From Hedera helix (Eukaryota; Streptophyta; Magnoliopsida; Apiales; Araliaceae), in assembly GCA_947179155.2 (NCBI GenBank), contig OX359286.1:15176913-15240912 (forward strand): a stretch of 64,000 bases of DNA, in the 5' to 3' direction. The position numbers and the translations under genes were made by a program. Each line of letters begins with the position of its first letter. The first letter of the stretch is position 1. The notes beneath the pieces were generated by a model that worked only from the letters and a program-made list of their open reading frames with translations, was not told where the DNA came from and did not search any database. Shown in pieces: positions 40,383 to 53,114 of the stretch.

Positions 40383-43300
40383 TGTTGGTTGGCAAAAATA
40401 TGGCATACATATAATCAAATTATATAAGCGCAACGGAAGCAAGAAAATCAGATTTTAAAATTTTTGTACAAACCAATAACCCGGATCTTTCTTATGCGAC
40501 TATTATTAATTGATGAAGGATAAAAGAATTTATACCTTTGTAGAACCAAGCTTCCACGGGTACAAGTTCATCTCCCTTTAATCCTTCACGTTCATCTTCA
40601 TAATTCACCGATTAGATTCCACGGATCAATGTTAGCTCTCCAAGTGTGAAGCCTCTAGAGGTGATCCACCAAGAGATCTATGAATTAAAGAAGTGGATTA
40701 TGGTTTCTCCAAACCATGGGTGGCTAGCCCTAATTCTCTCTCTCTCTCTCTCTCTAACTCTTAGATCTAGAGAATTATGGAGTCCTCTTCCTCTCTTATG
40801 AAAGAGTGTGTAACTTTGATCTATGATAAGACTCCTCTTATTTATAGATCTAGTCAACCCTTCTAAACTATTTAGGATTAGGGTTTTAATTTAATTCCTA
40901 ATTTAATTAGGAACTAAATTAATTAATTACAATTCCTAAACCATTTAGGAATCTAATTATTTAATAATGAGAGTACTTCTTATTAATTAATTACTAAACC
41001 ATTTAGTAACTTAATTAATTATTATAATTATAATTCCTAAACTATTTAGGAACTTTAATTATTTAATAATAATATTATTACTTATTAATTAATTACTAAA
41101 CCATTTAGTAACTTAATTAATTATTATAATTATAATTCCTAAACTATTTAGGAACTCAATTATTTAATAATAATATTGTTACTTATTAATTAATTCCTAA
41201 ACCATTTAGGAGCTAAATAATAATACTAGTAATAATAATAATAATAAGATTCCTCTTATTAATTTATAATTAGTATTTCTAAAATACTGAATTATAAATA
41301 TTAAGTTATTTAATTTATTCTATCACCATAGTATAAATTAAATATACTTAATTTATTATTACAATTATGCCATCCACTTCTAAAATAAATATTACTCTTT
41401 TGCGGTGTGACCCTTTAGGTTCTCCGTATTAAACTGGTTGTATAACAAATAAATTAGAACAATTCTAATTCATCTATTACGAATTAACTCTTTAATTCAG
41501 AATAAATAATTATTCCACAATAAGGGTAAGCCCCCTTAGCGATTAGTCGACTTTCTGTGAGGATTCGAATTTTCAGAATTATTTAATAAAATTAAATGAG
41601 AATTTAATTGATAAAGTTATCAATGTTGTTTAAATTAATTATTATATTATGTGATTTAAGGTATGTGATATGATTTAATTGATAAATTAAATTTGTATAG
41701 AGATGGTGATGATTTGTGTTGATTTAAAATAATTAAAAAGTAAATAAGTTGTTTGAAAACAATTTATGAAAGATAAGAAAAATGTCAAGTAAATGTACAA
41801 TAAATTGTACAATTAAATTATTATGAAAATGCAGAAATTATAATTTAATTAAGGCTATGTGGTAATGTGAAATGCAGGAGTTAGATATGTATATATTTAT
41901 ATATATACATTTATATATGTGTGTTATGTTTAATTGATAAAATTATAAATTTCATTAATTATGAAAATTAAGGGATTAATAATTAAATTAATCCAAGAAT
42001 TTATGGAAAGCTAATGAGGAAGTTTGTAAAATTGTAGTTATCGATTTTAGAGTTTATCAAGAATTTTGGAAGAAGTTTAGAAATTAATGGAGAAGGAAAG
42101 GTAATTATATAAATTATATAATAATAATTATATAATTTATATAAGGAAATTAAAATAAGGTATGAAGAAAATAATAATTATATAAATTATATAAGAATAA
42201 TTATGTAATTTATATAAGGTGGTTAAATGGAATAAAGTTGGAGGAGATTAAGAAATTATTTAAAAGAAGAATGTAATTATATAATATTAAATTATATAAT
42301 TTATATATAAAGAAATTAATATGAAGATTAAAGAAATTTAATAATAAATAAGAAAAAGGAATGTTTTAAGTTAGTAAGAATTATGTTTATGTATAATTAA
42401 ATTATTATGACTTTTATGAAAGATAATATTTCGGAAATGTGAACATGTTAATGTAACATGTTGTCCAAGTAACGGAGTGAAAAATTATGAAAAATAATTT
42501 TTATATATCCTATGATTTATTTTATGAATTTTGGAGGTATAAATTACCTCAAATAAGTACATACATGTCATTATGCGTGTACAAAATTTATCAAGTAAAG
42601 TACTCAAAAGAGGTGTTAATATTAATGATAAATCATGTTACGATTTTTAGTGATTTAAAATAAATATTTTATATATATTTATAAAATATTTATTACACGA
42701 GATAATTACGTAATGTATTAAAAAGAAAACTTGCATGCGTGATTTGGAAAAATCTGGAAGCTCAAAGTCGGCGGAATGGTTTGTGATTAAAATTTGGTTA
42801 AGTGCATGTTATTATAAAAAGCAAGTAAAGGCATAAAAAGGAAAGGAAGAGAAGAAAAAAAAAACAAATACACACCCAAACTTTCTCTTTCTCTTACACC
42901 GAACGCCGCCAACCTCCACCGCCGGCAATAACCATGGCCACAAGAGAGAGAAAAATATTGGAGCTATCATGAGGAAGAAATTTCCAAGTTTAAAAGAAGG
43001 TATAAATTATTTTTGATGTATTTATTTTGGTATTATGTTGTTAAAATAATTTTATAGAAAATTATAAATAATTAAGAAAAAGATTCCAAATAATTTTTGG
43101 ATGAATAGTTATGAATTATATGATTTTTGGATATGTTTGGTTTTGATTTTTTTGAGAAAAAGATGGAATTTTTAGAAGTAAGTTGGTATACTGTTCGCGG
43201 AAACTGGAAGAAGAAAGGAACAGTGCGCCGCGCATTGCGCGCAGCGAAATTTTCCGAAACGCGGCAATAAAACGACGCCGTTTTGGGGCAGTAAGGGGGA

Positions 43301-45853
43301 GCCGCGCAATGCGCGGACGAAGTTTCCAGAGTTAGGGTCTAAACGACGTCGTTTTTGACGACCGGGGGTCGGTCCGCGCAATGCGCGGTCGACCGAAACG
43401 CGGTAAAATTACCGTGTTGCCCCTGAGCTTTTCTGAAATCCCGGTTGTGTCCTTTGACGCGCGAAAAGTACGGAATTGCCCCTGAGCTTTTCCAGTTATA
43501 CCGAATGAGTCCTAAAGTTGCGGAAATGACGGAAATGCCCCTGGACTTTCCGTAAAATTTCGGTTATGTCCCTAAGGGCGCGAAAATTACCAAAATGCCC
43601 CCAGAATCAGTTTTTAATGAAATAAATGTTTAAAAATTGTTTAAAAATCATAGAAAATTATAGAAAAATACTAAAAATATAGAAATGATGTTTGGGCATT
43701 AAATTTAATATTTTTGTAAAAATATTAAATATTGGGGATTAATATTTAAATGTTTAAATATTAATCTTATAAGGTTATAATTTAGAAAATGTTTAAATAA
43801 AATTTTCGGGCAACCAAATATGTTTAAATTTATCCGATAAGTCGGGTTGTCCGTAGTGAATGTATTTGAGATTAAGTTAAATTAATATTTCAAGGAACGA
43901 GGTTAATATAATTAACCATATGAATTATTAATTGACCTGGTACCCTAAAATAAATTGTCGTGTAGGGTTAATTACGATATAGATGATATTAATTAATTAA
44001 ATTAATATCATAAAGAGATAAATAATTATTATTTGATTATTTTATGATCATAGGTTGATCGAGAGAGAGTTTTAAGCTATCAATTAAATAACTGGATGTC
44101 AGGCAAGTTCTTCAGTCCCTTTTATGTTAAATGTTAGAATGTTATGATATGTAATTCTTGTTTTAACTGCATACAAATTATGTGTTACATGATACGTGAT
44201 TAATATGACCACAATGTGTATTTTGTGCAACGATATGGATATATATGAGATATATTGCTATAGTAGAAGCACAAGCACATGATGTATGACACACACCAAG
44301 CATGATAAGGTATGTGCTACGTGAATCATTAATGTTGAACTTGCTGAGCCGTTGTGCTCATTACTTGCTTAATAAATATTTTTGCAGGAAAGAAATAACT
44401 TTCAAGAATATCATATATGATAAAGATGAATTACCTAGAAGGTTGGAAACGTAATTGTCATATGTTTAACATTATAATTCAATGTGGATAATTTGTCAAG
44501 GTTACGTTAATATTTTGTATGTACATATATGTTGGATCTGGATAGAGCGAGTAGTGTTAAATTATGAATTGTGATTGTTCATGATGATGGTCAGGATAGA
44601 AAATAATTATGAATTATGAATTATGAAACAAAGAAAATTGTATGGATATGAACAATACTAAATTGTGAATGTTGAGCTGTTTGACACTATTAAAAGAAAA
44701 GATAAAGGTTAAGGTTGCGATCCAATGACTAGGATCGAGAAATTAAGTTTTTAAATATCCAAATGATTTAATACAATGAAATTGAGAAAGAAAAATTTAT
44801 ACCGAAAATTTGATAATTGATGATTTTAAAAATCAGATAATGGATCGATTAAGGTGATGAAAGATATATTAACGGACCGAAATTTGGACGTAAGGAAAAT
44901 AATGTTTCATAAATATAAAAATGAAGGTAATAAAGTGGGTCGAATTTCGGGGTCGTTACACTTTCCAGATAATATAGATTTCAACATTTAATCGTAAAAG
45001 AACCTTTCAGCAAATAGTTACCATACAATTCAATCATTCTACCATACAATGTCCCAATCAAATATAAGACACGGAATTTCTGTCAAGTCTTATTTATTTG
45101 ATTATATGCATTTCAATTCACAAATACACAACTCTAGTTAATGCAAATTAGAAACTCCTTTCTAATTCCATTCAACCCTGGCCAGGGATTTCTGAGTTGT
45201 CACTTATTGAATCGCATAGGACATTCTCTCCCTTTACTGGAAGTGGTAGATCCTTTGTTGACCATTCATCTATCTCCATGTGTACCTTATTATACCTAAG
45301 CACATCCTTTGATATACCAATAGGTCTTAAGGAATATGTCAAAGTATAACTTAGTACACACAAGATACTAAGATGATCTCAAGTCTAAGGATCACTTGTA
45401 CGACTATCACATAAGGAACTCCTATTGACAGACGAGTAAAACTCCATTAGGTGTTCCTTGAGCGAGTCACGTTCAGTGAACTTATTCTCTAATAAGCACC
45501 TACATACTTGCTTTAGTGTCTCTACACAAATGATTATGAGATTAATCATCATCTTCATAAGAGCAAGCATAGTATGTATCAATCTATCCGGATCTACTAA
45601 TCCCCTTTTTAGTGATCCAACGATTAGGAACAATTTTAGTTTTGAGCTATCTTGAATTTAAATCTCATTAGCATGATCCTCATCATGGTTCTAAAAGCAT
45701 TGCTCGAAAACTATGGGTTTATCCATTTGATTAATTCAAGTAATTAATCATGAATAAAGAAATGCCTTGATACTTTTATTAATAAATGAACAAGATTACA
45801 AAGTATATGCTTATCACATCAAATGTGATTGGCTTGAGGGCATACTACTTTCA
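40383..45853 (-). repeat. 5' LTR of element H, split by D2
   Basis: The LTR consists of 40383-41555 and 44966-45853, about 2061 bp. It carries the palindrome array at about 40850-41222. The uninterrupted D2 target survives in the other LTR at 20240-20244 (CTTTC). Confidence 0.9.
41556..44960 (+). mobile_element. Solo LTR D2
   Basis: The 3405-bp LTR starts TGTGAGGATTCG and ends GGGGTCGTTACA, flanked by CTTTC on both sides (41551-41555, 44961-44965). It is co-linear with LTR D1: palindrome AACATGTTA/TAACATGTT at 42442-42462, TATA box 42813-42820, GC array 43231-43385, GCCCCTGAG-type array about 43405-43612, inverted arms CGGGCAACC/GGTTGTCCG (43807-43815, 43845-43853) and TGAGC/GCTCA near 44345-44360. 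No internal sequence is left, which is the expected result of LTR-LTR recombination. Confidence 0.93.
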
Positions 45854-47333
45854 GTCTCAAAGTCATACCTTCAAATGATACATGATCCAAACAACTAATT
45901 GAGGATGACGACGTCAGTAAAATTAGTATCAAAACGAGACCAAACAGAGGTTAATTCCATCCAGTAAACATGTCATGATCATGCATCATAAAAGAAATAA
46001 ACATACATAATGATGAATAAAAAAATGATATAAATCCAAACATCGATATTATAATCCATACATCATCTCTATATACATGCAAAACTAAAAAATAAAACGA
46101 ACAAGAAAGGAGAACTTATGCCCCCAATAAAAATACAACCTAAACTATAAAGTCAATATAATCAACAAAGGTAGTATCATCAAACTGGTCCACCCTCGCT
46201 ATATCCTCATATCCCAGGGCATCAGCATCAAAGTTCATATCTGGATATAAGGCATCAAAGGGTCTACCTCAAGAACACCAGCCGTACCATAGCCCGGGCC
46301 TACACCAGCATCCAATCTATTAAGGTCACAAGCATCAGCCTCGGGATCCCTGCCCAACTGACAGATAAAGAAAGACAACTAATCAACCGTACAAGTCAAG
46401 AAGTCTATTTGATCCAAATGCCTCGAGGTCCGGACACTGGCCATCCAATCAGTCATCATCACCGAACTAGGCATCATGTCTCCCAAATAATGAATGGCTC
46501 TAGTCCGTGCACCTATGGTCCGACGCCTCTACCATAAAAAAAAAGGCCTCTGCAGTAATGGGTCCTTCAGACAGTCGAAAACCGTCATAACCCTCCAAGG
46601 AGATCTCTAGAGTTTACGCATCTATGGGCCAAGACCAGCAGGAATGAGGATGAAAGGGAATACAAATCTCCCTTGATACACATCTGAAATCCCTCTCACC
46701 AAGATATAACTCCCAACCTCAATAAGTCAGTAGAGGAATGCGACGACTCGACAAGTAAAACTTTGGCCTAATCGGGAGACCATAAATAAAACCTACGGCC
46801 AAATGCTCAGAAGTATAAGGGACCCAGATCACATCAAAAGAAGAAAGTAACTCTAATTGGAGGCGGCACTGGGCAAAATTCTCAGAAATAGGCATCTTCT
46901 TTAGGGTACTATGATGTCATCGTCGCCCGTGAGGATAAGTATCCAAACCTAGAATGGTGACGGGCCACAAACAAGGAAATCGCTCATAGGCCCATAACTG
47001 AAACACCAAAACAACGACTACATTAATACAAATAAGAGAAAATGTCAAAAGGGAGAACAAAACCGAACAATGAGACCTACCAAGAGAAAAAGGTAGAAAC
47101 TGAGCCACACATCAGTCTGACCCTCAGAACGAAGACGCATACCCTAAAAAAAAGTAGGCAAAAATGAAAGACCCCAATCATAATCTCCAATCCTGTCAAC
47201 CTCCCAGGTAGCACCAACAACACTAAAATGAATGGTAGAAGAGTTGTTCCCTAGGAAACATCCCCTCAGTATAATCAAGAAAAGGTGTTGTAAAAGATGG
47301 TCACGAGCCGCCACCACAGTAGGAAATGGCTCT
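45854..47333 (-). pseudogene. Element F antisense ORF 2, PMD C-terminal part
   Basis: Minus-strand fragments are PFPTVVAARDHLLQHLFLII, FSVVGATWEVDRIGDYDWG, the frame at 47108-46917 with VLVFQLWAYERFPCLWPVT, and later RTIGARTRAIHYLGDMMPSS. The LQLWAYERFP pattern is the hallmark of plant mobile domain proteins (PMD/MAIN-like), which also occur as host genes derived from or captured by transposons. Stops and insertions D3 and H break it. Region 45859-46130 has no clear signal. Confidence 0.7.
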
Positions 47334-48615
47334 TGTGAGAATCCAAATTTTCGGGATTATTTAATAAAAACAAAATAAGAATTTAATTGATAAAATTATC
47401 AAGGTTGTTCAAATTATTTGTGATATTTTATGTGATTTAAGATATGTGATGGGATTTAATTTATTAAATTAAATCTGTACAGAGATGATGATAATTGGTA
47501 TTAAATTAAGATAATTGAAAAGTAAATAAATTGTTTTAAAATAATTTATTAAGAATGAGAGAAATTACATATAATGGTGCAATAAAATTATTATGGAGGT
47601 ACAAAAATTATATTACGAGGTAAGGTGAAATGTATAAATTAGATATGTATATATATACATTTGTATATATATGTGTTTGTGTTTAATTGTTGATAATTAT
47701 AAATTTCATTAATTATGGAAATAAAGGGATTAATAATTAAATTAATCCAGAAAATAATGAAAAGGTAATGAGGGAGTTAGTGAAATTTTATGTATTGATT
47801 TCAGATCTTATCAAGAATTGTGGAGGAAGTTTAGAAATTATTAAGGGGATGAAGTAATTTTATAAATTATATACTAATAAAGTATATAATTTATATAAGG
47901 AAATTAAAGTAAAAGAGTAATGGAAGAATAATTATATAAATTATATAAGAATTATTATATAATTTATATAAGAGGATTAAATTATTGAGAGAGTTAATAA
48001 ATATTTAAGAAATTATTTAAGAAAGGAGAATGTAAATATATAAATTATATAAAATTAAATTATATAATTTATATATAAAGAAGTTAATGTAAATAGTAAG
48101 AAAATGGAAAATAAATATAAAAAAAAAAGGAAGGTTTTAATTTATTAAAAATCATATGTATGTATAATGGAATTATTATGACTTTTATGAGGGATAATAT
48201 GTCGGAAACGTGAACATGTTAGTGTAACATGTTGTCCAAGTAACGAAGTGAAAAATTATGAAAAATAATTTTTATATGTTATATGAATTATTTTATGAAT
48301 TTTGGAGGTATAAATTACCTCATTTAATTACATGCATGTTATTATGCGTCTACAAAATTTGTCAAGTAAAGTACCTGAAAAATGTATTAATATTAATAAT
48401 AAATCATGTTATGATTTTTAGTGAAGTAAAATAAATATTTTATATACATTTTATAAAATATTTATTACACGAAATAAATACGTAATGTATTTAATTAATT
48501 AATTATGCATGTTTTAGCTTATCCGAATTTTTGAGAGAGGATTAAATTGGTTGTGGCATGGCAAGGTCGGTGGACTTGAGCTAAAATTTTAAACTAATTG
48601 AATTGCACACTTGAG

Positions 48616-48668
<53 letters not shown>

Positions 48669-50753
48669 GAAGGTAATAATAATAATAATAATGAAAACAA
48701 AAACAATACTTTTTCTCCCACCACCACTCCCACCGCCACCCGAAGCCGCCACCGCCACCACCACCACCACCACTAACCGGGAAACTTTAAAGCCACCAAG
48801 AGAGAGGAAAGATTTGATGCAATCAAGGAAGAATCTTAAGCTTTGAAGGTATAAAACTGTTTTGTTTGATTTATATTTCAATATTTTGGTGTTAAAATAA
48901 TTTGTTGGAAAAATTGTAAATAATTAGAATAATTATTCTAAATAATTTTAGGATGTATATATATGAATTATATGATTTTTAGAGTAGTTATATTGTGAAA
49001 TTTTGGTATAAAAATGGTTAATTGTGAGAAAGTTGGTTTACTGTTCGGAAAAACTGAAGAAGAAAGAAGAAAGGGCAGCCCGCGCATTGCGTGGGCCCTT
49101 TTTTCGGAAACCGGCGACAAAACGGCGTCGTTTTGGAGTCAGAAGGCTAGGCCGCGCCATGCGTGACGACCAAAATTTTTCCGGAAACGGCGTCATTTTG
49201 GGGCGCGACAGAGGGGGATCCGCGCCATGCGCGGTGACCAAAGAAACGGACAGCCGAACGACGTCGTTCGGCTTGGGCAAGAGAAAGCCGCGCGCCATGC
49301 GCGGCGGCTGACACGCTGGAAATTACTAGCGTGCCCCTGGCCACGGAAATTACGACCGTACCCTTGAGTTTTTCTATAAATACCAGATGTGTCCCTAAGG
49401 GCGCGAAAATTACCAAAATGCCCCCAAAAAGTGATTTTTAATTAAATAAATGTTTAAAAAAAATTTAAAAATTATAAAAAATTATAGAAAAATACTAAAA
49501 ATATAGAAATGATGTTTGGGCATTAAATTTAATATTTTTGTAAAAATATTAAATATTGGAGATTAATATTTAATTGTTTAAATATTAATCTAATAAGGTT
49601 ATAATTTAGAAAATAGGTAAATAAAAATTTCCGGACAACCAAATATGATAAATTTTATCCGATAAGTCGGGTTGTCCGTATTAAATGTGTTTGATATTAA
49701 GTTATGTTAATATATTAAGGGACGAGGTTAACTTAATTAACCATATTATTTGATAATTGGCCAGAGATGATATTAATTAATTAAATTAATATCATAAGAG
49801 GATAAATAATTATTATTTGATTGTTTGATGATCATAGGTTGTACGAGAAGCATTATAGAATGGATATTTATTAATTCCACAATCAAAGCAAGTTCTTCAG
49901 TACTTTAAATGTTTGTCTGTTATAATATGTTAATTTTTGTTTTAAATTCATATAAATTATGTGTTATGTGATATGTGGATAATATGACAACGATGTGTAC
50001 TTTGTGCAATGCTGTGAATATATAGAAGATATAATGCTTGAGTAGATGCACAACACGTGATGTATGACACACACAGAGCATGTTATACTATGTGTTATGT
50101 GAAGCATGAAAGGTGTAAACTGTTGAACTTGCTGAGCCGTTGTGCTCATTACTTGCATAATATACATTTTTGCAGGTAAAGAAATAAATTTCAAAAATAT
50201 CGGGTTAAGTTAGAGATGAATTGCCTAGAAGGTTGGAAACGTAATTGTTATATTTTCAACATCATAATTCAATGTGGATCCATTTGCTAAGTTCATATTG
50301 ATGTTTCGTATGTACATATATGTTGGATCCGGATAGGACGAATAGAGTTAAATTGTGACCTGTAATTATTCAAAGTAATTGTTACGATAGAAATTATTAT
50401 ATGTTTAATTATGAGTTTTGGAATAAAGGATAATCGTGTAAAAATAAATAATAGTAAATTTTGAATGTTGAGCTTTATGACACTGGTACTGAAAGAAAAA
50501 GTGAAGGTTGCGATCCAGGGACTAGGATCAAGATGATAAGTTTTAAATATTCACATATTTTGATACAATGATTGAGAAAAAGAAAATTTTATACTGAAAA
50601 ATTTAGTAATTGATGATTTATAAAATCAATTAAGGGGTCAAATAATGTGATTAAAGATTATTAATGAACTGAAATTTGGACGTAAGAGAAAATAATGAAT
50701 AATAAACATGAAAATCAAATAAATAAGGTATATTGAATTTCGGGGTCGTTACA
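47334..50753 (+). mobile_element. Solo LTR D3
   Basis: This 3420-bp LTR lies between GCTCT duplications (47329-47333, 50754-50758), inside the PMD antisense ORF. It starts TGTGAGAATCC and ends GGGGTCGTTACA. Landmarks as in D1/D2: palindrome 48213-48233, a TG repeat at about 48629-48666, CCACC-rich leader 48718-48775, donor-like AAG/GTATAAA near 48847, GC array 49083-49301, GCCCC array about 49318-49432, arms CGGACAACC/GGTTGTCCG (49632-49640, 49670-49678), TGAGC/GCTCA 50133-50148. Confidence 0.93.
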
Positions 50754-51077
50754 GCTCTACTAAAACTCCCTCTATGGCATCCACTACCAATGCACCAGAA
50801 CAAACGCTCTAGGCCTTAAAGACCTGATCGCTAGATGTGAATCCTAGTAAGGACCAAACAGTCGTGGGAGATATATCAGACTCTAGGGGCACGCAATGTC
50901 CAGAGAACTCTATGCCAGTAATGTAACACCAATCTAGAGGTGTCATCATCACCTCACAATAAAGAAGATGAAGGGACTGAGTCTGGTGGAACCACCGCTC
51001 GGATAATGCTCTAAGGTAACCCCACAGACATTGGCGAGTGGCAATGGTGAAGAAATAAGCAAAATCCCAAGAGTCTA
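50754..51077 (-). pseudogene. Element F antisense ORF 2, PMD core
   Basis: The minus-strand reading is almost open over 320 bp: DSWDFAYFFTIATRQCLWGY, LRALSERWFHQTQSLHLLYC, EVMMTPLDWCYITGIEFSG and TTVWSLLGFTSSDQVFKA, then a stop and DAIEGVLVE. The ALSERW-x(6-8)-FH...MTxTPxD pattern is the central motif of the PMD family. It lies between D3 and G and was one exon-like block with its neighbours before they inserted. Confidence 0.75.
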
Positions 51078-51729
51078 TGTAATAGCCGGTAAAATAAAAA
51101 ATGTAAGTAAGCTTTAAAATATTTAATTGCGTTTTTTCCCTTATGTTTGGGTCAAACTATCCATTTAATTCATGTGGGCTAAAATTTATTAATAAGTGAT
51201 GGATTAATTAATTTGATTAAATTAGGTCTTAAAACTAATTGGGTGTAATTTATCTATGGATAATATAAAATCCTATTATAATTAGGAGAATTAATATGAT
51301 AATTAATAAATAAAACCTAATCACACTCGGCATTAGTTTTAATGCAAATCGGGGAGTAAGGAAACAAAAAGGAAAATGGTTGTGGACTGTAAAACAAAAA
51401 GGAGGCGGGGACAGAACTGAATTTGGTAAACAGGTAATTCTGAAATTTATCTTGTATCAAGCGTTGGATTTTGAAGTGTTGAGAATTTCATAATATTTAT
51501 GGGAAAACATGAATATTATAAAGAATTGCTGACTTTATACGAAGGATCTCTGTGTTGAAAAGATTTCTTACACCTATATAGAATATGTAATTTAATAATA
51601 AGTTTACATGCTTTGATTCTTATCACGTGGGATCAGATTATATATATGTGATATGCAGATTCTATATATATGTTATACCTTTCCAGCAAGATTATGTGTA
51701 TATATATGTTTTTAAGAAAAGTTTATAGA

Positions 51730-51818
<89 letters not shown>

Positions 51819-53114
51819 ATTATATGAAGAAAAAAAAGAATTATTAATTAATAATTTAGCGAATAATTTATTAATTCATTTATTTATTTTTAATTTGTAT
51901 AATTAGCTCAGATAGAGGGAATTTAACGAATCATAAATGCAATATAATTTATGGGTATTATATTACTTATTCCCGGTACGGATTGCGTACTCCTTCAATG
52001 ATATTCTTGTTAAATATAATTAGTTCATTTTGTTCCTCGTTTCGAATATCGTTATTGTTTCACATAATTGTTCCTTGTGAAATTAATATGATATGTTTAT
52101 GTTGGTGTTACATAGAACTCATTTTTTGTACTCTTAGTATTAGTATATCATGTTTAGTGATTATTTTTGATTTTGTAGAACATACATGTTAATTTATTTT
52201 GGAGATTTGGTATTGATTCGTTTCAGTTTAACATGTACACTTAGAACCCTTTTACTGGTATTGTGTCGAATGTTTTGTGACGTGATATCTTTATTTTGTT
52301 AGATTATACCGTATGGTATACCTGAGCTATAACCACCTGTGGGAATACCACAGGCATGTCTCTTGGCACCGAGGCATGACACCTTCCGTGGCGGTGTGAT
52401 CAGTCCACGGCATCTCCATTTTGTGTTTTAGTGGGCGATAGCCAAATTTGGTGTTTTTTTGGGGAGGCATATAATTCGCCCCTAGTTTCTGTTCTTTTCT
52501 ATTATGCGGATTGATGATGTTGTGCCCAACATACTTTTCGATTTTTCATGCATTTGGACTCGCGATCCAATGTGTGATTTGCTTGCGCGGTATTATTTTG
52601 CCTATGTGGAATTATTTTGTTTACGTGACATTATTTTGACTTGCCTTTGTGGCAAGGTATATTTCTGTTCTGTTTTGAGCTCGGTATGAAATAACACCCA
52701 GCCCTTTGATTCAGCCTATTATTTCGTTGTGTTGGTTATATTCAGTTCAGTTAATGGCATTATTTATTTCAATTCTTTATTTTGTACTCTATATTCGTAC
52801 TGGGCATTTGGCTAATTCGTGTTTTTCTTTTGGCAGGTAATCAGAGGGATCATGGGCAAATGTGATGAGAGCTCCTTCTATCTAGTGGTTTAGATATATT
52901 ATGTTTAGGTTGTACTACATTGTTTTCTTTAAAGTTGTAATAACTATTCTAGATTATGGTTTGAACCAGTTTGGCATTTATTATGGTTTGACTTGTGACA
53001 TTTATCAGTTATTAGAGTTATTCATTTTGTCGTATAAAGCTTTTGATTTGTTTTGTACATTTTGTTATGTTTTGTAGGTAACTTCTCTTTCTTTTTCGGA
53101 AAGGGGGTGTTATA
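51078..53114. mobile_element. Solo LTR G
   Basis: A 2037-bp LTR is flanked by GTCTA (51073-51077, 53115-53119). The plus strand starts TGTAATAGCC and ends GGTGTTATA. Read on minus it would start TATAACACCCC, close to the common TGTAACACCCC LTR start, so orientation is unsettled and one terminal base is mutated. It contains a trinucleotide hairpin (51732-51817), a cluster of hairpins (52336-52410) and three short direct repeats with ATTATTTTG (about 52590-52652). The family is unrelated to D. Confidence 0.85.
51732..51817. repeat. (AAT)n(ATT)n inverted trinucleotide repeat
   Basis: An ATA/AAT run of about 40 bp is followed without gap by its own reverse complement of about 46 bp. It can fold into one long AT hairpin. 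Confidence 0.9.

Larger units (their letters stand above)
19078..45853 (-). mobile_element. Element H: Ty1/copia LTR retrotransposon with nested insertions
   Basis: Both LTRs are present and flanked by a perfect GTCTC duplication (19073-19077 and 45854-45858). The LTR is about 2.06 kb after removing insertions. The primer site (40367-40381) is Met-tRNA-like, and the polypurine tract (29336-29346) lies against the left LTR, so the element reads minus. Order on minus: 5' LTR, 1.9-kb leader, gag, zinc knuckle, GAG-pre-integrase, RT, RNase H, 3' LTR. All coding parts are broken. The two LTRs differ by roughly 1.5-2% by eye. B sits in the 3' LTR, C in gag and D2 in the 5' LTR. Net length without insertions is about 9.5 kb. 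Confidence 0.92.
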
